Shown piece by piece: positions 8,402 to 14,646 of a DNA stretch of 15,430 bases. A program made the translations under genes and the position numbers. This stretch comes from Candidatus Delongbacteria bacterium. Lineage in GTDB: Bacteria; UBA4055. How positions within the stretch are numbered: the stretch's first letter is position 1; each line of letters starts with the position of its first letter. The notes under the pieces are model-generated. The model searched no databases, had not been told where the DNA came from, and saw only the letters and a program-made list of their open reading frames with translations. The stretch is taken from assembly GCA_022013635.1 (NCBI GenBank), contig JAKLPX010000125.1, positions 1 to 15,430 of the forward strand. Direction: 5' to 3'.

Positions 8402-8682
8402 TGGAGGACGGTTAATGCTATAAGCGATAATATGTTATTGAGCCTGTGTTAGCTGTTTTGCTTGTTTAAAGTGTTACAAAACACCACCTTTAAAACCCTC
8501 TAAAATTATACTATTTCATATACTTATCCGCTTAAAAAGTGCCGAAGCTTCCTAAATCTTATTCTCCAAAGTATAACGAACTACTTTTAGTCTGAATTCC
8601 TTCGTATGTTTCAGTTCTGATGTCATGAACTATGATTTAAGCAGAATAGATGATTAAAAGTAAGAATAGAATTGTTTTTGTA
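8402..8682. other. Intergenic region without an intact gene
   Basis: Apart from the transposase remnant at 8516-8626 (minus strand), nothing coding was found. A 5-bp stem GTGTT/AACAC (8471-8475, 8480-8484) has no T-run, so no convincing terminator for the efflux operon is visible. Confidence 0.5.
8516..8626 (-). pseudogene. Remnant of an IS-type transposase N-terminus (OrfA-like)
   Basis: On the minus strand, ATG at 8626 opens a reading of 24 codons containing KHTKEFRLKVVRYTLEN. This matches the usual start of IS3/IS150-like OrfA helix-turn-helix proteins (pattern Y-T-x-E-F-K-x-x-V-V). It is cut by an in-frame TAG at 8552-8554. Reading through the stop gives EASALFKRISI, which fits the second helix of the same helix-turn-helix, before a final TGA at 8516-8518. 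No catalytic domain or clear terminal inverted repeats are visible, so only a decayed fragment remains. The similarity is from memory of the family pattern and is short. Confidence 0.4.
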
Positions 8683-8742
8683 TTGACAATCAAAACACAT
8701 TGTATTATATTGTATCTACAATAGGATACGGAGATATACAAT
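8683..8742 (+). promoter_or_regulatory. Promoter and palindromic operator of the toxin-antitoxin operon
   Basis: TTGACA (8683-8688) and TATATT (8706-8711) are separated by exactly 17 bases, a strong sigma-70-like promoter. A 16-base palindrome TATTGTA-TC-TACAATA (8708-8723) overlaps the -10 and probable start point. Further half-sites ATTGTA at 8699-8704 and TACAAT at 8737-8742 flank it. This fits autorepression by the RHH antitoxin encoded immediately downstream. The ribosome site GGAG (8730-8733) is 7 bases before ATG 8741. Confidence 0.7.
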
Positions 8743-8968
8743 GAAAAAAGCAATAAATATCAGACTTGAAGAATCCCTGCTCAGTGATCTTGATTCTTAT
8801 GCTCAAGAAATAGACAGAACCAGAACTTATATAATTGAAAAAGCTGTCGGAGCATACTTTGATACACTGGACGAGACAATTTCGGACAAAAGGATCGATG
8901 AAGTCAAAAAAGGAACCGTCGAAGTCTTTACGCTCGATCAAGTTGCAGAACGGCTCGGATTGAAATGA
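8741..8968 (+). CDS. RHH-type antitoxin (CopG/RelB-like)
   Basis: A 75-residue protein. Residues 2-45 form a ribbon-helix-helix DNA-binding domain: the beta strand KKAINIRLEESLL, helix SDLDSYAQEI, turn DRTRTYIIEKAVGAYF. The charged C-terminal region, ending in VFTLDQVAERLGLK, would wrap the toxin. It should neutralise the RelE-like toxin encoded next and repress its own promoter through the palindrome at 8708-8723. The stop overlaps the toxin start (ATGA), the usual coupled arrangement for these modules. Confidence 0.85.
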   Translation: MKKAINIRLEESLLSDLDSYAQEIDRTRTYIIEKAVGAYFDTLDETISDKRIDEVKKGTVEVFTLDQVAERLGLK

Positions 8969-9219
8969 TGTATAAAGTTATTGTTACCGACTATGCGTTA
9001 AAAGAGTTATCAAAGATTGACAAAGAAAATCAGCAATTGATATTTAATAAAATTAAAGATCTTGAAAGTGGCATTTTTACTAATGATAAACCTTTAAAGG
9101 GTAAGCATAAAGGTAAATTCAGAAAAAGATGCGGAAATTTCAGGATAGTTTATTTAAAAGAAAATGATATTTTTTTAATAACGGTTATTAGAGTAGCGCA
9201 CAGAAAAGAAGTATATTGA
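8965..9219 (+). CDS. RelE/ParE-family toxin
   Basis: An 84-residue protein with the RelE/ParE pattern: YKVIVTDYALKELSKID at the N-terminus, a helical hairpin (NQQLIFNKIKDL), the strand block KPLKGKHKGKFRKRCGNFRIVYL, and the closing motif ITVIRVAHRKEVY. RelE members are ribosome-dependent mRNA endonucleases and ParE members poison gyrase; this sequence looks nearer to the RelE side because of the Arg/Lys-rich core and terminal HRKxVY, but activity cannot be decided by eye. The start is ATG 8965, overlapping the antitoxin stop; ATG 8968 is an equally possible start. The stop at 9217-9219 lies directly against the broken 3' end of the minus-strand propeller fragment, as if the module had landed in that gene. 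Confidence 0.85.
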   Translation: MMYKVIVTDYALKELSKIDKENQQLIFNKIKDLESGIFTNDKPLKGKHKGKFRKRCGNFRIVYLKENDIFLITVIRVAHRKEVY

Positions 9220-9805
9220 TTCGATGACTCAACATAAATATAGATGAATATACATAAGAAAAGTCTTTATCTTTGTAAAAAGGTATATAAATAGTATTCA
9301 GATAAACTCCCTTTTCAAATATATCGACATATAAGCCTTCCTGATCTTTTTTGTTCTTTGTCGGAGATACTACCCACAATCTGTCATTTGCATCAACGAA
9401 TATATGATTGATAGATTTGTAGTGCAGGGTTCTGTTCTTTGCCGCTGTTTTATATTTTCTGTAGAATGAACCACCAAGATTATCCGGCTGGAACGCATAA
9501 ACAATAGCCATTGAATCAGGCTCGATCTCAGACCTGAATTTCTTTTTGATCTCCATTACTTTATTGTAATTTTTATCATAACCGAATATTTTATAGCTAT
9601 CCTCAGAAATATCTCCCACATATAACATATCTTTACCGGCAGCAAACCTTACATACATATCGCTTACCCTGAATACTCTCATATTTGTTCTCGTTTCTTT
9701 TGAATGGATAGTTTTTGCTACACTTTCAAAGTTTGAGTCTATTAAAGCTATTGAAGAGGTCACGATCGCTTCGGCTTCATCAGCTTTTCTTGATTCGGTA
9801 TTCAT
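9188..9805 (-). pseudogene. 3' fragment of a second beta-propeller lipoprotein gene
   Basis: This minus-strand reading is in a different frame from the propeller gene upstream (9780-10730). It has no signal peptide and no ribosome site, so it is a fragment. From NTES... onwards it parallels the second half of the upstream protein: ALIDSNF against SILNSSF, then FAAGKDMLYVGDISEDSYKIFGYD against YAAGNGKVFVSQNNDRNYAIDIYD, and INHIFVDANDRLWV against INNIFFDKYKRLL. It is therefore part of a paralog, not simply the frameshifted end of the same copy. Its own 3' end is also abnormal: after SSIFMLSHRI the frame runs through the end of the antisense toxin gene to a stop at 9188. The fragment lies between two breakpoints, near 9800-9806 and near 9220-9235. 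Confidence 0.65.
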
Positions 9806-10730
9806 GTAATAATCGTTTGTATTTATCAAAAAAGATATTATTGATAGGCTTTTTATAAGTTGCACTTATCGGCGGATTATTACCGTCATTTACTCTTTTC
9901 AGGCTTTCGTTAAACTCATTTTTTTCTTCCTGACTTAATCTAACGGACGCATAATTTTTTGATATTTTTTCAATTCTTTTACCGTCAGAATCATATATAT
10001 CTATAGCATAATTTCGATCATTATTCTGCGATACAAAAACTTTCCCGTTACCTGCAGCATAAGGGGCATATAAATCAAGGAAGTTTACAGACTTTTGAGG
10101 ATCAAAATCCACTGTATGTTCATTTATTGTTTTGAAAACGGCGAACGAACTATTCAAAATAGATAAACTAACACTGATCTTCATGCTGTTTTTACCTTCA
10201 ATAACACTTTCAGTAAAACCGATTACATTTTTGCCGTTATTTATGGGTTTTACAAATATCGGTGAAGCACACACCATTTTTGTTGAGTATAAAAACTTTC
10301 CTTCTAAAGAATATTTATTTAACAGCCTGTTACTCATCGAGCTTACCATAACCGTATCGTTAATAATAGCAATATTGTTAGGAAAAATGCTCTCCCCGGG
10401 ACCTGTACCCGAACCTCCAAATGATGTTACAAAAATACCTTTATCGTTAAATTTGCTTATTAAGCACTTTTCGACATCCAGCACATAAAGATTTGTGTCG
10501 TTATCAACAGCTAAGGCAAAAGGATGACCGAATCTTCCTTCTTTATTTCCGGTAATCTCGTATAATAGCTTTGTGTTTATAGTCTCATTACTATTTGACG
10601 GAGTGTTATTGTTCTCATAACAAATAATCCCGTCATTTTCTGTAATTGTGCAAGTTTGCTCTTTCTTTGAGCAGCTACTTACTGCAATTATGCCTACAAT
10701 AGCTAAAGTTACAAGGAATGCTCTTTTCAT
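9780..10730 (-). CDS. Six-bladed beta-propeller lipoprotein, C-terminally truncated
   Basis: The N-terminus is a lipoprotein signal peptide (MKRAFLVTL..., lipobox VSSC with Cys20). Residues about 50-300 form NHL-like propeller blades, for example GRFGHPFALAVDNDTNLYVLDVEKCLISKFND and SFGGSGTGPGESIFPNNIAI, typical of the six-bladed propeller lipoproteins common in Bacteroidetes-like genomes. Family members I recall are about 370-400 residues; this one ends at 316, with 8 residues unlike the family (HEYRIKKS) after FDKYKRLL. The last blade is missing because the gene is fused out of frame to a paralog fragment downstream. The start ATG 10730 overlaps the stop of a 17-codon ORF (ATGA), with AGGTGA in front as ribosome site. 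The function of these lipoproteins is not established; they are probably surface or periplasmic binding scaffolds. A truncated propeller is unlikely to fold stably. Confidence 0.75.
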   Translation of the reverse strand: MKRAFLVTLAIVGIIAVSSCSKKEQTCTITENDGIICYENNNTPSNSNETINTKLLYEITGNKEGRFGHPFALAVDNDTNLYVLDVEKCLISKFNDKGIFVTSFGGSGTGPGESIFPNNIAIINDTVMVSSMSNRLLNKYSLEGKFLYSTKMVCASPIFVKPINNGKNVIGFTESVIEGKNSMKISVSLSILNSSFAVFKTINEHTVDFDPQKSVNFLDLYAPYAAGNGKVFVSQNNDRNYAIDIYDSDGKRIEKISKNYASVRLSQEEKNEFNESLKRVNDGNNPPISATYKKPINNIFFDKYKRLLHEYRIKKS

Positions 10731-10780
10731 GCGACTTCACCTACCGTATATTTCTTAGTATTAAAATCCTTTAGTTTCAT
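10727..10780 (-). CDS. 17-residue ORF coupled to the propeller gene
   Basis: The peptide would be MKLKDFNTKKYTVGEVA. Its ATG overlaps the stop of an upstream reading (ATGA, 10777-10780), and its own stop overlaps the ATG of the propeller lipoprotein (ATGA, 10727-10730). AAAGGAG lies 11 bases before its start (10792-10798). The double overlap is what one expects of a translated, coupled cistron: a leader peptide, a truncated small precursor peptide, or simply a coupling device. The length is too short to assign a family, and chance remains possible. Confidence 0.4.
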   Translation of the reverse strand: MKLKDFNTKKYTVGEVA

Positions 10781-10956
10781 TTGTCTTCCAGCTCCTTTAG
10801 AATTACCTGAAGATCGAAAGTTTTAAAAATATCATCAAGATATAAATACTTTTCAAGATTGATCTCGATCAGTTCAAGACCGATTTTCTTCTGTATGAAT
10901 TCAGCCAGTTTCTTAAACTTTCTTCTACAAAACGGATCATAACACGCCCTCTTTAT
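10777..10956 (-). pseudogene. Start-less 3' tail of an unidentified gene (possible SPASM-like C-terminus)
   Basis: After an in-frame TAA at 10957-10959 there is a 59-codon open reading with good coding character and no ATG, GTG or TTG start. It begins around CYDPFCRRKFKKLAEFIQKK, continues with IGLELIEINLEKYLYLDD and ends in ILKELEDK. The DPFCRRKFK segment resembles the last cysteine region of radical SAM/SPASM peptide maturases (D-P-x-C followed by a basic helix), but this is a short, weak likeness. It overlaps the 17-codon ORF by ATGA, so before truncation it probably was the first gene of the propeller operon. What it was remains uncertain. Confidence 0.35.
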
Positions 10957-11025
10957 TTACATTGTTTCATTCTATGTCACCTTACTACTATTTAACTAAA
11001 TTTACAGTCTTTGTCAAACTGAATC

Positions 11026-11054
11026 TTGCATCTTTGATGATATTTAAGTATAAT
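11026..11054 (+). promoter_or_regulatory. Promoter of the RNA ligase gene
   Basis: TTGCAT (11026-11031) and a consensus TATAAT (11049-11054) with a 17-base spacer lie 50 bases before the RNA ligase start. The gene upstream runs in the opposite direction, so the ligase needs its own promoter. AGGGAG (11092-11097), 6 bases before ATG 11104, is the ribosome site. Confidence 0.6.
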
Positions 11055-11103
11055 TCAATTTACAAACGATATCATTCATTAAAACGGAATCAGGGAGAAT
11101 AAA

Positions 11104-12120
11104 ATGAGAACATTAGCAAGTATTCAAAAAATTAAAGCATTAGAACCGATAGAAGGCGCCGATGCAATCGAAAAAGCAACCGTACTCGGGTGGCAGTTAG
11201 TGGTAAAGAAGAACGAATTTAAGGCAGGCGATCTCGCTGTTTATTGTGAAATAGATAGTTTAATGCCTGATAAGCCTGAATTTGAATTTTTAAAGCCGAG
11301 AAAAATGAGAATAAGGACTGTAAGGCTTCGCGGTCAAATTTCGCAGGGTATTTGCTTTCCGTTATCAATTTTACCGGTCGATTTTCAGATAGAAGAAGAT
11401 GCGGATTGTACCGAAGCGCTTGAAATAGTAAAATACGACCCTCCGATGCCTGCGTGCTTAGGCGGAATAGCAAAGGGAAAATTTCCTTCTTTCATTCCTA
11501 AAACGGATGAAACGAGGGTGCAGGTATTGCAGGAAGTTTTGGATAAATACAAAGGTGTAAAATGCTATGTGACGGAAAAGGTGGACGGCAGTTCTGTTAC
11601 ATATTATATCAACAACGGCGAATTCGGGGTATGTTCAAGAAATCTTGAACTTTTAGAAAACGAAGAGAACAGCCTGTGGAAATTCGCAAGGCAGAACGAT
11701 ATTGAAAACAAACTTCTTTCATTGAATAAAAACTTCGCTTTGCAAGGCGAGATCGTCGGTGAAGGAATTCAGAGCAACAAGCTGAAATTAAAAGGGCAGA
11801 CCGTTATGTTTTTTAATGCTTTTGATATTGATAAGTTTGAGTATTTACAGTTTGATCAATTCAATGAGCTAATAGAAAAATTACAGCTTCCGATGGTGCC
11901 GATTATTACAACGGATTACGAACTTGTAAATGATATTGACACTATTATAAAGACGGCTACAATTAAAAGCATTGTTTGTCCGGATGTTTGGGCAGAGGGT
12001 ATTGTAATTCGTCCGCTAAATGAAAAAATTGACGCGCTTTTGTCAAATGAGAATTTCAACAACGGCAGGGTAAGTTTCAAAGCCGTTAATCCGGAATTTC
12101 TGCTGAAGTATGGGGAATAG
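11104..12120 (+). CDS. RNA ligase, DRB0094 (Rnl5/DraRnl) family
   Basis: A 338-residue ATP-dependent polynucleotide ligase of the covalent nucleotidyltransferase superfamily. An N-terminal OB-like module specific to this family comes first (MRTLASIQKI through LRGQISQGICFPLSILP, residues 1-95). The catalytic domain shows motif I as TEKVDGSS (Lys159 is the predicted AMP-accepting lysine, with Asp161 and Gly162), a motif III/IIIa region NFALQGEIVGEG (residues 210-221, Glu216), motif IV WAEGIVIRP (Glu298) and motif V VSFKAVNPEFLLKY (Lys326). The family prototype from Deinococcus seals nicks with a 3'-OH RNA end in duplexes and is thought to act in RNA repair. All nucleotidyl-transfer residues are present, so the enzyme should be active. 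It is a single gene with its own promoter, convergent with the next gene (15 bases between stops), and no nuclease or end-healing kinase/phosphatase is adjacent. Confidence 0.9.
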   Translation: MRTLASIQKIKALEPIEGADAIEKATVLGWQLVVKKNEFKAGDLAVYCEIDSLMPDKPEFEFLKPRKMRIRTVRLRGQISQGICFPLSILPVDFQIEEDADCTEALEIVKYDPPMPACLGGIAKGKFPSFIPKTDETRVQVLQEVLDKYKGVKCYVTEKVDGSSVTYYINNGEFGVCSRNLELLENEENSLWKFARQNDIENKLLSLNKNFALQGEIVGEGIQSNKLKLKGQTVMFFNAFDIDKFEYLQFDQFNELIEKLQLPMVPIITTDYELVNDIDTIIKTATIKSIVCPDVWAEGIVIRPLNEKIDALLSNENFNNGRVSFKAVNPEFLLKYGE

Positions 12121-12135
12121 GTTAGACAATTGGAG

Positions 12136-13095
12136 TTAATTTCTGAACTTTTCTCTGATTTTTCTAAAGATTCTGTAAGATAACGAATCGCATTTTTTTA
12201 TATTAAAATATGCTTTCTGGACTGTTCCGAACTGTCTGAACGACCTTTCTACCGATTCTATCATGCTTCCTTCAAAATCGAATCTGTGAGCTTTTCCCGA
12301 GAGGGATTTGATGATTTCCCAGACAAGGAGCGAAGCAGACTCGCTGTTTTTGAAATCGGGATCAATTGAGCTTATCAGGTCGTAGGCGCTGTATTTAGTC
12401 CAGACTACGAATAAGGCTGAATGGATATTGTTATCTTTATCCAGGGCATAAATAGTTCTGCCGGCATTGTGCGAATATACGGCATCATATATGCTTTTAA
12501 AAAGTTCCTTTGAGTATGAAATTTTCAAATTCTGCTTTGAAAGTGTTTTTTTATGGTGCTCGTAAAAGTCATCTGAGCTCATATCGAATTTGATCTCAAC
12601 GAGTTCTTCGGCTTTACGGATGTTCTTTCTTTTTGACGGCGTGAAATTTTCAAAGACTCTGTCGGGAAACGAAATGTCTTCAATTACATAGGTATATTTT
12701 GTTGTCTGCTCATATCCTTTCCAATAAAATGGGAGCCAATTATCAACGGAATAGTGAAAATTCTGCTCGAAATGATGATATGCAGGTAATTGTTTAATAA
12801 GCTCGTTCATCATCTTCTTTTCATATTCCGTTCTGTTAGACTGCTTGAGATCATTCGGATAATTTATCCACGGCCCAAGAAATTGTGTGAGTTGAGGTAG
12901 TGTTGAAATATCAAAGAACAGAACTTTTTTATTATAATACGGGAAAAAAGCAAGTATATCATTATCGGGTTTAACTATCGCAACATCCCAGTTATCGGTT
13001 CCGCATACGGCATCAAGCCACCAATCGTATAGAAAAACAGGAAGATTTTGTTTTGTTTTGCAGAACTCACGGTATGAATCCTTTTTTTTACTCAA
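12136..13095 (-). CDS. FemAB-like GNAT acyltransferase (Acetyltransf_6 type)
   Basis: A 319-residue soluble protein with the double-GNAT layout. The middle carries the family signature FYWKGYEQTTKYTYVIED, followed by SKRKNIRKAEELVEIKF. The second GNAT half is GRTIYALDKDNNIHSALFVVWTKYSAYDLISSID. The C-terminus FDFEGSMIESVERSFRQFGTVQKAYFNI is typical of this family. Such proteins transfer an acyl or aminoacyl group and often sit in cell-envelope or polysaccharide pathways; the substrate is not readable here. The start is TTG 13095, chosen because AGGAT lies about 7 bases upstream and the N-terminus MSKKKDSYREFCKT then follows; an A8 run sits directly after the start. It lies 87 bases after trkH on the same strand and may be read from the same transcript. 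Confidence 0.8.
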   Translation of the reverse strand: MSKKKDSYREFCKTKQNLPVFLYDWWLDAVCGTDNWDVAIVKPDNDILAFFPYYNKKVLFFDISTLPQLTQFLGPWINYPNDLKQSNRTEYEKKMMNELIKQLPAYHHFEQNFHYSVDNWLPFYWKGYEQTTKYTYVIEDISFPDRVFENFTPSKRKNIRKAEELVEIKFDMSSDDFYEHHKKTLSKQNLKISYSKELFKSIYDAVYSHNAGRTIYALDKDNNIHSALFVVWTKYSAYDLISSIDPDFKNSESASLLVWEIIKSLSGKAHRFDFEGSMIESVERSFRQFGTVQKAYFNIKKCDSLSYRIFRKIREKFRN

Positions 13096-13182
13096 ATTAA
13101 TATCCTGAATTTTAATTTCTTACTTCTCTGTTAAAGATAAGCTCTTTAATCGGTAATTTCAAGACTTCAAATACTTAAATTT

Positions 13183-14640
13183 TCAGTGTAGTTTTTTTGG
13201 GTTGAATAATGTATAAATCAGGATCAGAACGGAATAAATTTCAAGCCTGCCGATGAGCATGTTAAATGAAAGAACCAGTTTTGAAGCATTATCAAAGAAC
13301 GCATAATTTTCGACCGCGCCGACTTTTGACAGACCTGGACCGATATTTCCAAGAGTCGCAATTGAGGCAGAAAAAGATGTAACAATGTCATAACCCTGAA
13401 AACTTAAAAAAAGAGTTGTCAAAACAAAGATGGATACGAAGAGTATAAAAAAAGCCACGATGTTTTTTATCACAAAATCGCCGAATGTTTCTTTGCCGAT
13501 TTTTAATGAAAAAAATGCCCTCGGATATGTTAATTTTTTTATTTCATTTAAAGCAAATTTTAGGCTGACCATAACCCTGATCTGTTTCATACTGCCTCCG
13601 GTCGAGCCGCTACAACCGCCCATGAACATTAAGATTATAAGCGCGATCTTTGAAAAGTATGGCCAGAGTTCGAAATCAGCAGTTACAAAACCTGTGGTGG
13701 TCGTTATCGAAACTACCTGAAAAGATGCGTATCTTAGGCAAGTGGAAAAACTGTCGTATAAATTCGAAAAATAAATATTTAATGATAACAATAAAGATGC
13801 TATAATCAACCCAAGCGTATAAAATCTCCATTCGTGATTATTAAAGAAATCTTTAAATTTCCCTTTAATCAGGAAAAAATGCAGTATAAAATTTGTACCG
13901 GCAAGATACATGAAGATTAAAATTACGATCTCAATGTATAAGCTGTTAAAACCGGCAACGGATTTATTTGATGTGGAGAAACCTCCGGTAGCCAAGGTGC
14001 CGAAAGTATGGCATAAAGCATCGAAAAAACTCATTTTGCCTATCATCAATAATACAGTCTCAAGAACGGTCATACCAATGTATATATACCAGAGAATTTT
14101 TGCCGTATCTTTGATTTTAGGGCTGATTTTGTCTTTAGTCGGACCGGGGACTTCTGCTTTGTAAAGCTGATTAGAGCTTAAACCCAAAATAGGTAAAATG
14201 GCAATCGTAAGCATAATAATTCCCATACCGCCCAGCCAGTGAGTAAAGCTCCTCCAAAAGAGTATCCCTTTAGGCAGAATCCCTATGTCTGTCAGGACGG
14301 TTGCCCCTGTTGTAGTGAATCCCGACATGGTTTCGAAAAAACAATCTATATAATTATTTCCGAAGACACCGTAAAACAAGAACGGTAATGAACCGAATAA
14401 TGCGGCAAAAATCCATCCCATTGAAACTATAATAAACCCCTCTCTCGGTCTTAAAGGTTTATCCGACTTGAAAATCAAAGTAAAAAGAATACCAATAACC
14501 AAACTTATCAGTATGCTCAGTGAGAGTTCTTCAATGTCATCCGAACGGTAATAAATTGCGAATGCCAAAGGAAATAGCATAGATATTGATAAAACGATTA
14601 ATAAAACACCTTGAATCCTGAAAATGGCTTTCCAATTCAT
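13183..14640 (-). CDS. trkH: TrkH-family potassium uptake channel subunit
   Basis: A 485-residue inner-membrane protein with four pore-repeat units. The selectivity-filter loops are visible in order: TTTGAT (residues 109-114), LATGGFS (216-222), TTTTGFV (313-319) and TLGNIGPG (429-436), each with the conserved glycine. The intramembrane gate loop GGCSGSTGGSMKQIR (residues 341-355) follows the third pore helix, as in known TrkH. The protein imports K+ and is gated by the RCK protein TrkA, whose gene ends 6 bases upstream, so the two form an operon. Length and start (MNWKAIFRIQG, directly entering TM1) are normal. Confidence 0.93.
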   Translation of the reverse strand: MNWKAIFRIQGVLLIVLSISMLFPLAFAIYYRSDDIEELSLSILISLVIGILFTLIFKSDKPLRPREGFIIVSMGWIFAALFGSLPFLFYGVFGNNYIDCFFETMSGFTTTGATVLTDIGILPKGILFWRSFTHWLGGMGIIMLTIAILPILGLSSNQLYKAEVPGPTKDKISPKIKDTAKILWYIYIGMTVLETVLLMIGKMSFFDALCHTFGTLATGGFSTSNKSVAGFNSLYIEIVILIFMYLAGTNFILHFFLIKGKFKDFFNNHEWRFYTLGLIIASLLLSLNIYFSNLYDSFSTCLRYASFQVVSITTTTGFVTADFELWPYFSKIALIILMFMGGCSGSTGGSMKQIRVMVSLKFALNEIKKLTYPRAFFSLKIGKETFGDFVIKNIVAFFILFVSIFVLTTLFLSFQGYDIVTSFSASIATLGNIGPGLSKVGAVENYAFFDNASKLVLSFNMLIGRLEIYSVLILIYTLFNPKKLH

Positions 14641-14646
14641 ATCAGC

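Noticed and set aside
8471..8484. GTGTT/AACAC hairpin after the efflux operon as a terminator
   Set aside because: The stem is only 5 AT-containing pairs and no T-run follows, so it cannot be called a terminator.
8613..8631. AGTTC...GAACT inverted repeat as an insertion-sequence end or operator
   Set aside because: It is a short 5-bp arm with a 9-base loop and overlaps the start of the transposase remnant; there is no second copy at the other side.
8705..8941. Minus-strand open frame opposite the antitoxin
   Set aside because: The plus strand carries a clear promoter, ribosome site and RHH domain; the antisense frame has none of these.
10132..10488. Plus-strand open frame of 118 codons inside the propeller gene
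   Set aside because: It is antisense to recognisable propeller blades and its own translation resembles no known domain.
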